From positions 124,001 through 188,000 of the forward strand of contig NZ_CABVHU010000002.1 of the NCBI RefSeq assembly GCF_902497855.1: a stretch of 64,000 nt of DNA. Reading direction: 5' to 3'. This DNA is from Pseudomonas fluorescens. Lineage in GTDB: Bacteria; Pseudomonadota; Gammaproteobacteria; Pseudomonadales; Pseudomonadaceae. Positions 11,301 through 20,200 of the stretch are shown one piece after another (the stretch's first letter is position 1; every line of letters starts with the position of its first letter). The translations under genes and the position numbers were made by a program. The notes below the pieces were generated by a model. The model had not been told where the DNA came from. It ran no database searches and saw only the letters and a program-made list of their open reading frames with translations.

Positions 11301-11690
11301 GCTTTGCTGGGTCGAGCGTTCGGTCAGCAATTGCTCCAGCTGCTGAATCGACTCTTTGGCGTAGCGCTGCGCCACCGGCACCACGCTGGTGGCCTTGAGG
11401 CGAGTCAGTTCGCGTTGGTTCTCGATGTTCTGCTTTGGCGCGGTGGCCAGTTGTTGCTTGAGCTCAACCAGCTTCTGTTCGTAATCACGCTTGTTGGTGA
11501 GCTGGGTCAGGATGCTTTGCAGAATGCTCTGCAGGGCTTTTTGATCGGCCTCAGGCAGTTTGCGCTCGGCGATCTTGTCCAGGTTGGCCTGCACGGCTTC
11601 GCTGGACGGTGGCTCGGCCGCTTGCAATGTACCGACAGAAAGACTCAAGCCCAGCAGGGCCGTGACGAAAAAGGAGCGCAGGGTTGACAT
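8340..11690 (-). CDS. mscK: MscK/KefA-type mechanosensitive channel
   Basis: 1116 aa. It starts with a signal peptide (MSTLRSFFVTALLGLSLSVG ending TLQAA) and a long periplasmic coiled-coil region (about 25-480) rich in Gln and Leu. About ten membrane segments follow (about 510-900), and then the MscS domain: GLGFGMQEIFANFISGIMIL, FERPVRIGDTI, IIVPNKTFITGQLINWSL. The cytoplasmic tail is short. It is a large tension- and K+-related channel of the inner membrane. ATG 11690 was chosen because the signal peptide begins there. Position beside the K+/H+ antiporter suggests a shared role in ion and turgor balance. Confidence 0.9.
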   Translation of the reverse strand: MSTLRSFFVTALLGLSLSVGTLQAAEPPSSEAVQANLDKIAERKLPEADQKALQSILQSILTQLTNKRDYEQKLVELKQQLATAPKQNIENQRELTRLKATSVVPVAQRYAKESIQQLEQLLTERSTQQSDLQKALANANSLVITAQTRPERAQAEISASQTRIQQINNILKAGKENGKTLSGEQRDQLNAELAALNALIPLRRQELAGNSQLQDLGNSQHDLLSEKSDRLEREIQELQNLISQKRLAQSQETVTQQSIEAQKSGGSVLLATESAANLKLSDYLLKSTDRLNEVTQQNLQTKQQLDNVTQSDSALDEQINVLKGSLLLSKILYKQKQGLPHLKVDRDLADQIADIRLYQFEVSQQRELLSNPATYVDNLLAAQPPEQVTPQLRKSLMELALTRADLLERLNRELSAVLNESITLQLNQKQLLSTAQSLRATLDEQMFWIASNKPLDPEWIRAVPERLQRQVTTLPWSSSLSELTDGLTQRPLLFLPLALLIGALLWRRTSLYAKLNKVHQDIGHFKRDSQWHTPQAILINILLAMPVALGLALCGLALQIDARGQNANMGAALLQMAQAWLVFYTAYRILAPGGVAELHFRWEKPQVEFLQGWIRRLGLVVMALVAVVAVAELQPAGLADDVLGMPVVLTCYALMAWLLSRLLTSSPTHQNASLFRKAVAILFTALPIALFVAVCFGYYYTALKLSDRLINTLYLLMFWLVIEATFVRGLSVAARRLAYQRALAKRQAAKEAGDGEAVIEEPALDIEKVNEQSLRLIRLALLGGFMAALYWVWSDLISVFSYLDNITLYEYTSGTGANMSMVPISIGDMLGALIIIGITFALARNLPGLLEVFVLSKLNLAQGSAYATTTLLSYVIAGIGFVSTLSTLGVSWDKLQWLVAALSVGLGFGMQEIFANFISGIMILFERPVRIGDTITIGNLSGTVSKIRIRATTITDFDRKDIIVPNKTFITGQLINWSLTDTITRVTLKLGVDYGSDLDLVKELLLKAARENPRVLKEPEPQVYFLNFGESTLDHELRMHVRDLGDRNPVLDEVNRFINREFKKQHINISFRQMEVYLKNIQGQEYKMVPIEPEAKTIVPKTEGQVPQEPPAAKLD

Positions 11691-11724
11691 AGAGACCGAT
11701 CGAAAACAAGGCGAAGTATGGAGT

Positions 11725-13467
11725 TTAGAGGAAGAGTCCGGGACCCGGGCGACTTCCTTCGGGGAATCTGACGCCCACTTTGCCGATCTTGTTCCCTTCC
11801 ATGACCGCGACGGTCCAGATGGTGTTGTTCCACTCCACTTGGTCACCGACTACTGGCGCACCGCCCACTTTATGGGCAATGAAACTGGCCAGGGTCATGT
11901 CTGGATCGATGCCTTCGACTTTCAACCCATACAGGGCCGCAACCGCAGCCAGCTGGGCGTCTCCTTCGAGTACGAAGTCGCCGAAAAAGCGCAAATCGAG
12001 GCCCCGTTGCGGCGCCTGACTGAAGAGTTTTCCGAGGGCCGGAAGGTTGTGCTCGTGGCCGATTACACAGAGCAAATCATCGACTTCGAGCACCGTACTA
12101 CCCGACGGATGGAGCAGTTGCTGACCGCGAAACAGTGCCGCGATGCGGGTGCCTTCGGGCATTTTCAGTTCGCGAAGAGGGGAGCCGATGCACCATTTTT
12201 CGGCGCCGAGGCGATAGACGAACAGTTCCCACTCGCTGGTGACGTGGACTTCCAGGGCGGCCCGGGAGATCGGCGCTGGCTCCGGCGGAACGGTCACTTT
12301 CAGAAGCTTCGCCACCCAAGGCAGGCTCGTGCCCTGCACCAGCAACGACACCAGCACGATAAAGAAGGCGAGATTGAAGTAGAGCTGGGCGTTCGGCAGG
12401 CCCGCCATCAGCGGGAACACCGCCAGAATGATCGGGACCGCACCGCGCAAGCCTACCCAGGAGATGAACGCTTTTTCGCGGCCATGGAACGCCTTGAACG
12501 GCAACAGACCGACCACGACCGACAATGGCCGGGCAAACAGGATCATCCACAGCGCCAGGCCCAGGGCGGGCAAGGCAATCGGCAACAAGTCGTGCGGCGT
12601 CACCAGCAGGCCCAGCACCAGGAACATCCCGATCTGGGCCAGCCAGGCCATGCCGTCGAGCATATGCAGGATGCCATGGCGGCTGCGCACCGGGCGGTTG
12701 CCGATCACCAGGCCGCACAGATACACCGCCAGGAAGCCGCTGCCGTGCAGGGCGTTGGTCAGGGCAAACACCACCAGGCCGCCGGCAATCACCAGGATCG
12801 GATAGAGGCCGGCGGCCAGGTGGATGCGATTGACCAGTTGCAACATGACCCAGCCGCCGCCCAGTCCGATCACGCCGCCGATGCCGAACTCGCGCACCAG
12901 ATGCCCGAGCAGGCTCCAGTGCAGCCCGGTCTCGCCGCTGGCGAGCATGTCGATCAGGGTCACGGTCAGGAACACGGCCATCGGGTCGTTGCTGCCGGAC
13001 TCGATCTCGAGGCTGGCGGTCACCCGTTCGTTCAGGCCTTTGCCACCCAGCAGCGAGAACACTGCTGCAGCATCGGTAGAGCCGACGATGGCGCCGATCA
13101 GCAGGCCCTGAATCAGGTTCAGATCGAACAACCAGGCGGCGGCCATGCCGGTCAACCCCGTGGTGATCAACACCCCGACCGTGGCCAGGGACAGCGCGGG
13201 CCATAACGCCACGCGGAAACTGGAGACCCGGGTTCGCAAGCCGCCATCGAGCAGGATCACGGCGAGCGCGAGGTTGCCGACCAGATACGCCGTAGGGTAG
13301 TTGTTGAAGATAATACCGCCGCCGTCGACACCGGCGGCCATGCCCACGGCCAGGATAATCACCAGAATCGGGATGCCGAGGCGGGATGAAAGTGAGCTCA
13401 CCAGAATGCTCGCACCTACCAGCAACGCGCCGATCAAGAACAGGCTGTTGATGGTCGTCGCATTCAA
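11725..13467 (-). CDS. nhaP2: K+/H+ antiporter of the NhaP2/CvrA type
   Basis: 580 aa, the usual length for this family. It has about twelve membrane segments from residue 7 on, with the CPA1 motifs LLDGGLRT and [12 protein letters not shown] (ND pair), then a cytoplasmic TrkA_C-like domain (about 405-480) and a CorC/HlyC-type C-terminal domain. The TTG at 13467 is preferred ([12 protein letters not shown] follows) because GGAG lies 8 bases upstream; longer in-frame starts give an N-terminus not seen in the family. It moves K+ (or Na+) out against H+ at the inner membrane. Downstream, mscK begins 34 bases later. Confidence 0.88.
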   Translation of the reverse strand: MNATTINSLFLIGALLVGASILVSSLSSRLGIPILVIILAVGMAAGVDGGGIIFNNYPTAYLVGNLALAVILLDGGLRTRVSSFRVALWPALSLATVGVLITTGLTGMAAAWLFDLNLIQGLLIGAIVGSTDAAAVFSLLGGKGLNERVTASLEIESGSNDPMAVFLTVTLIDMLASGETGLHWSLLGHLVREFGIGGVIGLGGGWVMLQLVNRIHLAAGLYPILVIAGGLVVFALTNALHGSGFLAVYLCGLVIGNRPVRSRHGILHMLDGMAWLAQIGMFLVLGLLVTPHDLLPIALPALGLALWMILFARPLSVVVGLLPFKAFHGREKAFISWVGLRGAVPIILAVFPLMAGLPNAQLYFNLAFFIVLVSLLVQGTSLPWVAKLLKVTVPPEPAPISRAALEVHVTSEWELFVYRLGAEKWCIGSPLRELKMPEGTRIAALFRGQQLLHPSGSTVLEVDDLLCVIGHEHNLPALGKLFSQAPQRGLDLRFFGDFVLEGDAQLAAVAALYGLKVEGIDPDMTLASFIAHKVGGAPVVGDQVEWNNTIWTVAVMEGNKIGKVGVRFPEGSRPGPGLFL

Positions 13468-13781
13468 AGGCAGTACTCCAGAAAGCTGAAAGGCGGGCAC
13501 AAACTGACCATGCAGTCTGCGTGCCAGCGATTCTAACCTGTTGAAATGTGATGCTGTCAAAAAGGTTTTGTGCCAGGAGAGGTTCAAGGCGTTCCGGCGT
13601 TTTTATGGTACAACCGTCCCGGCGACGAAGTGCAGGAACCAGATTGGCCAATCAGAGTCTCTACTGTTCGCGAGAAAGGTCATCCGCCAGCAAAATCAAG
13701 GCTTTGCGCCTGGATAACCCTGGCATCCGTGGTGACTTTTCTTTATCGTACGCGCCCTTTGAAAATGCCTGGAAAATTAAA

Positions 13782-14012
13782 ATGTTGGAAGCATCCCTGA
13801 GTCAATTGGAACAACTGGTCAGCGATCTGGTGCAACAGAACCAGACCCTGCTTGCCACCAACCAGTCCCTGAGCGCAGAACTGGCTCAGGCCAAGGACGA
13901 AAACGAAAGCCTGCAATTGAGCCTGATGGAGCAGGAAGAGAAACAAGGTGCCACCACGGCCCGCATCCAGGCCTTGGTTGAGCGCGTCAGCGCCGGCCCT
14001 GTCAGCGCATGA
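13782..14012 (+). CDS. Small coiled-coil protein (TIGR02449/ZapB-like) upstream of a ZapA-like gene
   Basis: 76 aa and almost wholly a predicted coiled coil (LEASLSQLEQLVSDLVQQNQ followed by TLLATNQSLSAELAQ), which resembles the short TIGR02449 family found directly before zapA in gammaproteobacteria, and ZapB in character. ATG 13782 starts the conserved part. The frame is open upstream to 13548 but that part looks like leader DNA. The stop overlaps the next start by ATGA, so the two products are probably made together and may act together at the division ring (inference). Confidence 0.75.
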   Translation: MLEASLSQLEQLVSDLVQQNQTLLATNQSLSAELAQAKDENESLQLSLMEQEEKQGATTARIQALVERVSAGPVSA

Positions 14013-14311
14013 ATCACGGCGCCGCAGGGGTAAAAGTCGTCTCGATCCTGGGGGAGGACTATTCGATCAGGGCGCCGGCCGGGGAAGAGCAAACCCTGCT
14101 GGACGCCGCGCTGATGTTGAAGGCCGCCCTGGCCGACACTAAAAAGAAGTACCCGACACTGATCGGTGACCGCTTGTTGGTACTGGCCGCCATGAATCTG
14201 TGCTCCCAGCAGATTGAAATGAAGAAACAGCACCAGCAGGAACTCGACCGTTACCAAGAGCAAGTCAGCGCCACGGTTGAAGTGATCTCCAAGACGATCA
14301 ATCAGGGTTGA
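14009..14311 (+). CDS. zapA: ZapA-like cell division protein
   Basis: 100 aa. The globular N-terminal domain (VKVVSILGEDYSI, ALMLKAAL, GDRLLVLAAMNLCSQ) and C-terminal coiled coil match ZapA, which cross-links FtsZ filaments. The ATGA overlap with the upstream small coiled-coil gene copies the arrangement at the normal zapA locus. The usual 6S RNA and 5-formyltetrahydrofolate cyclo-ligase gene do not follow, and the usual pepP/ygfB genes are not upstream. The gene is therefore more likely a second zapA paralogue than the housekeeping copy (inference). Confidence 0.75.
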   Translation: MNHGAAGVKVVSILGEDYSIRAPAGEEQTLLDAALMLKAALADTKKKYPTLIGDRLLVLAAMNLCSQQIEMKKQHQQELDRYQEQVSATVEVISKTINQG

Positions 14312-14413
14312 TTTCAATGGGTTGATTCGTGAACGTCATTGCACCTTGTATTGGGTTGGCTGATGAGTTTGAATATTGAAAGGGTGTTGAAGTAGATTTT
14401 GCTCTTGTGTTCA

Positions 14414-14443
14414 GAAGTGCTCCAGCTAAAGCTTGAGCACTTC
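14414..14443. terminator. Hairpin between convergent genes (candidate bidirectional terminator)
   Basis: GAAGTGCTC (14414-14422) and GAGCACTTC (14435-14443) form a perfect 9-bp stem, with a second short AGCT/AGCT palindrome in the loop. It lies between the ends of the zapA-like gene and the minus-strand small ORF at 14455. There is no clear T-run on either side, so intrinsic termination is only possible. Confidence 0.4.
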
Positions 14444-14454
14444 TCGAGCACCGA

Positions 14455-14652
14455 CTAAACTGCTTTCAGTTTCAAATATACCCAGAATTTACCCGGTTCA
14501 CTGGATAGACGACGATACTCTTTGCCCACGAGTTCATATCTGATCGATTCTTCCTCATCAAAAAAATGATCTCCGTTTGCCATGGATGTAACCCAATCGA
14601 CGTACGTTAAAGCAATATCTCCTTTGATGATTTTTATATCCTTATCAGTCAT
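14455..14652 (-). CDS. Small AT-rich orphan gene, function unknown
   Basis: 65 aa, not recognised. The protein begins MTDKDIKIIKGDIALTY and ends FWVYLKLKAV. It is acidic in the middle and shows no signal peptide or membrane segment. GAGGA lies about 8 bases before the ATG, which supports translation. Base composition is much more AT-rich than the flanking genes, which suggests recent acquisition. Small acidic orphans of this sort can be immunity proteins, but no toxin gene is visible next to it and I do not assign that role. Confidence 0.6.
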   Translation of the reverse strand: MTDKDIKIIKGDIALTYVDWVTSMANGDHFFDEEESIRYELVGKEYRRLSSEPGKFWVYLKLKAV

Positions 14653-14755
14653 ATTTTAATCCTCACTAAGACAGGTTGAGCTCGATCCAAATTTTTAAAT
14701 GCTCATTGCGTAAGAATCGTGCAGTTAAATCATATTCTGATTTTTAGTCTTAGGA

Positions 14756-14782
14756 ACCTGTCATATATGACAGGTGTTTTTT
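14756..14782 (+). terminator. Intrinsic terminator, orphan
   Basis: ACCTGTC and GACAGGT form a 7-bp stem around ATAT (14756-14774), followed by TTTTTT. The plus-strand orientation is clear from the T-run. The nearest plus-strand gene, the zapA-like one, ends 445 bases upstream, so it may end a long read-through, a small RNA, or be left over from a lost gene. Confidence 0.7.
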
Positions 14783-14839
14783 GAAAGCCTAATTGCAGTC
14801 CAGCGCTCACGTTTGAATAGGTCAGTATCCTGAACGCAG

Positions 14840-15073
14840 TTGACGGTGATTACCGTGCAGGTGGAGCGTATCAGTGACATGAATCATCAAGTGGCGACGG
14901 CGACTGAAGAGCAGTCGGCGGTGACGGAGGAGATCAACCGCAATGTGCAGGGGATTTCCGATCTGGCCCGGGCTACGGCCGGGGAGGTCAGGGCCTGCCG
15001 TGAGGATTGTCAGATGTTGCAGCGGCTGGCGGATGATCTGGCACGGCAGATGGGTGGGTTCAAGCTCCGCTGA
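14840..15073 (+). pseudogene. C-terminal remnant of a methyl-accepting chemotaxis protein
   Basis: About 76 codons remain. VERISDMNHQVATATEEQSA followed by VTEEINRNVQGISDLA is the conserved end of the cytoplasmic signalling domain of pseudomonad chemoreceptors. The ligand-binding, membrane and HAMP parts and the hairpin tip are absent; upstream DNA is AT-rich and unrelated. No ribosome site precedes it. It is best read as a gene fragment left by deletion or recombination, ended by the natural stop at 15071-15073. Confidence 0.85.
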
Positions 15074-15085
15074 TGTATCGTGACT

Positions 15086-15190
15086 GATCGTTCCCACGCT
15101 CTGCGTGGGAATGCAGCCCGGGACGCTCCGCGTCCCATTGGAACGCGGAGCGTCCCCTGAGGCATTCCCACGCAGAGCGTGGGAACGATC
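15086..15190. repeat. 105-bp palindromic repeat, class C, copy 1
   Basis: The outer arms begin GATCGTTCCCACGC and end in the reverse complement. Each outer arm folds on itself (TTCCCACGC, then TCT, then GCGTGGGAA), and the centre has two further inverted blocks around GACGCTCCGCGTC. It fills the space between the chemoreceptor fragment and the convergent acyl-CoA dehydrogenase gene, whose stop is 5 bases away. Related copies are at 27609-27718 and 61643-61748. Confidence 0.9.
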
Positions 15191-15194
15191 GGTG

Positions 15195-16997
15195 TCAGAA
15201 CCATTCATCCTGCATCCCCAGGCACACATCATCCCGAGCCTCTAGAATCGCCAGCTCATGGTGACACCCCGGCACTTCCCATGTCAGGAAATACCGCGCA
15301 GCCTGCAGCTTGCCTTTATAGAAGTTCACATCCGCCGCATGACCCTTGGCCAACCCTTCCTCAGCCCGAATGGCCTGTTCCAGCCAGCGCCAGCCAATCA
15401 CCGTATGCCCGAACACTTTCAAGTACAGCGCCGAGTTCGCCAGGCTGCTGTTGACCTTGCCTTGCCCCAGGTCCGTCAGCAGGCCGATGGTCACGGTTTG
15501 CAGGTGCGCCACCAGTTTCTCCAAGGGCTCACGCAGTGCAGTCAATGATTCGTATGCCTGGGCGCGCTCGGCAGTGTCGGCGATCAGGCGGATCAGTTGC
15601 TTGAGCCCCGCGCCGCCGTTCTGGGCCAGTTTGCGCCCCAGCAAATCCAGCGACTGAATGCCGTGGGTGCCTTCGTGGATCGGATTCAGGCGGTTGTCGC
15701 GGTAATACTGCTCCACCGGATACTCACGGGTGTAACCGTGGCCGCCAAGAATCTGGATCGCCAGTTCGTTGGCCTTCAAGCAAAACTCCGATGGCCAGGA
15801 TTTGACGATGGGTGTCAGTAAATCCAGCAGCTCATGGGCCTGCTTGCGTTCGGCTTCGGTCGCAAGCGTCGTGGTGTCATCGAACAGCCGCGCCGCGTAC
15901 AGGCCAAGGTCAAACGAGCCTTCCACGTAGGCTTTCTGTGTCAGCAGCATGCGTTTGACGTCTGCATGTCGAATGATCGCCACCGGTGCAGTGTTCGGGT
16001 CCTTGCTGTCCGGCACGCGACCTTGCGGGCGTTCGCGGGCGTATTCCAGGGAGTACAGGTAACCGGCGTAGCCGAGCATCACCGCGCCCATGCCGACACC
16101 GATCCGCGCCTCGTTCATCATCTGGAACATGTAGCTCAGCCCGTGGTGCGGCTTGCCCACCAGGTAGCCGACACACTCGCCGTTGTCGCCGAAGTTCAGC
16201 GCGGTAGAGGTCGTGCCGCGCCAGCCCATCTTGTGGAACAGCCCCGCCAGTAGCACATCGTTGCGCTTGCCCAGGCTGCCGTCATCGTTGACCAGATACT
16301 TGGGTACGATAAACAGAGAGATTCCCTTCACGCCGGCCGGTGCATCCGGCAACTTGGCCAGGACCATGTGCACGATGTTTTCCGACAGCGGGTGGTCGCC
16401 GCCGGAGATGAAGATCTTGTTGCCCTTGAGTCGATAGGTCCCGTCGGCCGCCGGCTCGGCACGTGTACGAATATCCGACAACGAAGAGCCGGCATGCGGT
16501 TCGGTCAGGGCCATGGTGCCGAAGAAGCGTCCATCGATCATCGGCTGCAGAAAGCGCTGCTTCTGCTCATCGGTGCCGAAACTTTCAATCAGGTTGGCTG
16601 CGCCCATGGTCAGAAACGGGTAGGAGGTCGACGCCGCGTTGGCTGATTGAAAGTGGGCGAAACAGGCCTGGGACAGCAGGGTAGGGAGCTGCATGCCGCC
16701 CGCATCGAAACTGCGCGCCGCATTGAGGAAGCCGGCTTCGAGGAAAGCATCCACCGCGGGCTTCACTTCTGGAATCAGAATGGCCTGACCGTCTTCGTAG
16801 CGCGGCTCGTTTTCATCGCCCTTGCGGTTGTGCGGGGCGAAGAATTTCTCGGCGATGCTGCGCGCAGTGCCGATGGCGGCATCGAAGGTTTCGCGGTTGT
16901 GTTCGGCGAAACGCTCACGCTGGGTCAGGCCCTCGGCATCGAGGACTTCGTACAGCTCGAAAGCCAGATTGCGGGAACTGAGCAGCGTCTCGGACAT
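15195..16997 (-). CDS. Acyl-CoA dehydrogenase (DmdC-like, long form)
   Basis: 600 aa flavoenzyme of the long acyl-CoA dehydrogenase group that includes 3-methylmercaptopropionyl-CoA dehydrogenase. It shows FFGTMALTEPHAGSSLSDI for FAD binding, GNKIFISGGDHPLSENIVH, LGGHGYTREYPVEQYYRDNR, and an extra C-terminal helical domain. The substrate cannot be told from sequence; related pseudomonad enzymes act in fatty-acid beta-oxidation. ATG 16997 has AGGTAGG upstream. It has a repeat at its 3' end and stands alone as a transcription unit. Confidence 0.9.
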   Translation of the reverse strand: MSETLLSSRNLAFELYEVLDAEGLTQRERFAEHNRETFDAAIGTARSIAEKFFAPHNRKGDENEPRYEDGQAILIPEVKPAVDAFLEAGFLNAARSFDAGGMQLPTLLSQACFAHFQSANAASTSYPFLTMGAANLIESFGTDEQKQRFLQPMIDGRFFGTMALTEPHAGSSLSDIRTRAEPAADGTYRLKGNKIFISGGDHPLSENIVHMVLAKLPDAPAGVKGISLFIVPKYLVNDDGSLGKRNDVLLAGLFHKMGWRGTTSTALNFGDNGECVGYLVGKPHHGLSYMFQMMNEARIGVGMGAVMLGYAGYLYSLEYARERPQGRVPDSKDPNTAPVAIIRHADVKRMLLTQKAYVEGSFDLGLYAARLFDDTTTLATEAERKQAHELLDLLTPIVKSWPSEFCLKANELAIQILGGHGYTREYPVEQYYRDNRLNPIHEGTHGIQSLDLLGRKLAQNGGAGLKQLIRLIADTAERAQAYESLTALREPLEKLVAHLQTVTIGLLTDLGQGKVNSSLANSALYLKVFGHTVIGWRWLEQAIRAEEGLAKGHAADVNFYKGKLQAARYFLTWEVPGCHHELAILEARDDVCLGMQDEWF

Positions 16998-17103
16998 GGC
17001 GGCCTACCTTTTTTTGGGTTGGGCCGAGTCTAGGCGTGGGGAGGGCGGGGTGAACAGGATGATTGATGAGCGTGATGGTGCAGTCCGGGCACCGCTAATC
17101 AAA

Positions 17104-17193
17104 TGTGGGAGCGAGCCTGCTCGCGAAGAGGCCGGCACATTCAACATCTATGTTGGATGACACACCGCTTTCGCGAGCAGGCTCGCTCCCACA
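17104..17193. repeat. REP doublet (REPIN), class A, copy 2
   Basis: Same inverted arms as the copy at 6191-6277, beginning TGTGGGAGCGAGCCTGCTCG. The spacer also shares CACATTCAACAT, so the whole doublet and not just the single REP is the repeated unit. It lies between the start of the acyl-CoA dehydrogenase gene and the end of putA. Confidence 0.9.
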
Positions 17194-17204
17194 GGGATTT
17201 AGTG

Positions 17205-17233
17205 AACCAGGCATCCATTGCGGACGCCTGGTT
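17205..17233 (-). terminator. Hairpin downstream of putA
   Basis: AACCAGGC (17205-17212) and GCCTGGTT (17226-17233) form a perfect 8-bp stem about 10 bases after the putA stop. The following minus-strand bases are not a strong T-run, so it may work with the neighbouring REP doublet rather than as a classical intrinsic terminator. Confidence 0.5.
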
Positions 17234-17243
17234 TTGAAGCGGT

Positions 17244-20200
17244 TTAACCGATCGTCATCAAGCTCGCATTACCACCCGCCGCAGCCGTGTTAACGCTCAA
17301 CGCCCGCTCGATCACCAGGCGCTCCAGCGCAATGCCGGTTTCCCCTTGCGACAACCCATGAACCCCAACGATGGCACCAGCACGCTTGGCCACCTGCTGG
17401 CACACCGCACGCAGCTGATCGGAATGGCCATGATGCAGAACCGCATCAAACACCACCTCATCCTTGTTCCAGTCGGCAACCAGCTTGATCCGTGCCTGAA
17501 CGTCCTTCGGCAGACGGGCGAACACGGCCTTGGTCAATTCAGCTTCCGGCCACACTGCAGAACCGCCCACCGCCAATACCGCTGCGAGTTGGGTCAGCAG
17601 ATCGCCTTCGACCTCAGCCAGGCACAGCACGTGTTCACGCGGCAGGATGGCATAGCTGTTGCGCTCGCCAGTCGGGCCTGCCAGGACACGAGTGATCCCG
17701 CTTTGCGATTGCGCAGCGAACTGCACGCACAGGGTGCTCAGGTCGGTGAACTTGTGTTTATCGGCCCAGGCCTTCAGGGCCGTCAACGGTTTGCTCATGG
17801 CATCGCGCAGGCGAACATCCGGCGCAGTGATGGCGTCACCACGAGCGAAGGATTGTTCGATTGCATCGGCAGGACGCGTCGACAGCAGGCGGTACAGGTA
17901 CAGCGGGCCACCGGCTTTCGGGCCAGTGCCCGACAAACCTTCGCCGCCGAACGGTTGCACGCCCACCACGGCACCCACGATGTTGCGGTTCACGTAGACG
18001 TTACCGGCGTTGACGTTGTCGATCACCTTGGCGATGGTCTCGTCGATCCGGGTGTGCACGCCCAGCGTCAGGCCATAGCCGGAAGCGTTGATCTGAGCGA
18101 TCAGCTGGTCGATGTCTTTGCGCTTGTAGCGAACCACGTGCAGCACCGGACCGAAGATCTCCCGTTGCAGCTCGTCGAAGCTTTCCAGTTCGATCAAAGT
18201 TGGCATCACGAAGGTGCCGCGTTTGACTTCTTCAGTATTGGCGATAGCCACCTGGTACACGCTGCGACCTTTGTCGCGCATGCCCTGGATGTGCTTGTCG
18301 ATGCCCGCCTTGGCTTCGGCGTCGATCACCGGGCCGATGTCCACGGACAAGCGCTCCGGGTTGCCGAGACGGCATTCAGCCATGGCGCCCTTGAGCATTT
18401 CGATGACGCGGTCGGCGGAATCTTCCTGCAGGCACAGGACCCGCAGCGCCGAGCAACGTTGACCGGCGCTGTCGAAGGCCGACGATACGACGTCGATCAC
18501 CACCTGTTCGGTCAAGGCCGAAGAGTCGACGATCATCGCGTTCTGGCCGCCGGTTTCAGCGATCAGCGGAATCGGACGACCCTGGGCGTCCAGGCGGCCT
18601 GCGACGTTGCGTTGCAGCAAGCGAGCGACCTCGGTGGAACCGGTGAACATCACGCCTTTGACCCGATCGTCACCGACCAGGCGGGCACCGACGGTTTCGC
18701 CACGGCCCGGCAGCAATTGCAGCACGCCTTCGGGAATCCCGGCTTCGAGCATCAGGCGCACGGCTTGGGCCGCCACCAGCGGCGTCTGTTCTGCAGGCTT
18801 GGCCAGCACCGGGTTACCGGCAGCCAAGGCAGCCGCGACCTGGCCGCTGAAAATCGCCAGGGGGAAGTTCCACGGGCTGATGCAGACCACCGGACCCAAT
18901 GGGCGGTGGGCGTCGTTGCTGAAATCGTTGCGTGCCTGTACCGCGTAATAACGCAGGAAGTCCACGGCTTCGCGTACTTCGGCGATGGCGTTGGCGAAGG
19001 TCTTGCCGGCTTCGCGTGCCAGCAGGCCCATCAGCGGCTGGATCTCGCCTTCCATCAAATCGGCGGCACGTTCCAGGATCGCGGCGCGTTCGGCGGGCGG
19101 GGTGGCCTGCCAGATCGGTGCGGCGTTCAAGGCGCACTGGATCGCATTGTCGACGTCGTCGACGGTGGCTTCCTGGACATGGCCAACCACGTCGCGCAGA
19201 TCGGACGGGTTCAAGACGGGCGCAGGGGTTTCAGTGCTGGACGCGCAACCGAGCATCGGTGCCGCTTTCCAGTTGTTGTGAGCGGTGGCCAGCAGGGCGC
19301 AGGACAGCGAAGCCAGACGATGTTCGTTGGCCATGTCGATGCCGCTGGAGTTGGCGCGTTCGGCACCATAAAGATCGCGCGGCAGCGGGATACGCGGGTG
19401 CGGCAGGCCGAAGCCGCCTTCCAGCGTCGCCATCTGCTCGATGCTGGCCACTGGATCGGCCACCAGCTCCTGAATTGAAATGGACTGGTCGGCGATGCGG
19501 TTGACGAACGAGGTGTTCGCGCCGTTTTCCAGCAGACGACGCACCAGGTACGCCAGCAGTGTTTCGTGAGTGCCGACCGGTGCGTACACACGGCACGGAC
19601 GGTTCAGCTTGCCTTCGGAAACCTTGCCTACGACCTGTTCGTACAGCGGTTCACCCATGCCATGCAGGCACTGGAACTCGTACTGGCCGGGGTAATAGTT
19701 CTGACCGGCAATGTGGTAAATGGCCGACAGGGTGTGGGCGTTGTGCGTGGCGAACTGCGGGTAGATGACTTCCGGTACCGAGAGCAGTTTGCGGGCGCAG
19801 GCGATGTAGGAAACGTCGGTGTACACCTTGCGGGTGTAGACCGGATAGCCTTCCAGGCCTTCGACCTGGGCGCGCTTGATTTCGCTGTCCCAGTACGCGC
19901 CTTTCACCAGGCGGATCATCAGGCGATGACGGCTGCGACGAGCCAGGTCGATCACGTAGTCGATCACGTACGGGCAACGCTTCTGGTAAGCCTGGATCAC
20001 GAAGCCGATGCCGTTCCAGCCGGTCAGTTGCGGTTCGAAGCACAGGCGCTCCAGCAGATCCAGCGACAGCTCGAGGCGGTCGGCTTCTTCGGCGTCGATG
20101 TTCAGGCCGATGTCGTATTGCTTGGCCAGCAGGGTCAGCGACAGCAGGCGCGGATACAGCTCCTCCATCACGCGCTCGTACTGTGCACGGCTGTAACGCG

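Noticed and set aside
14312..14454. 6S RNA expected after zapA.
   Set aside because: The sequence is AT-rich and shows none of the long central-bubble hairpin expected of 6S RNA.
15010..15232. Minus-strand open frames across the class C repeats (also near 27378-27659 and 61544-61750) with peptides such as PRRAWERSV and TQSVGTI.
   Set aside because: These are translations of the palindromic repeat itself; such peptides (DUF1534-like) recur in pseudomonads as spurious proteins.
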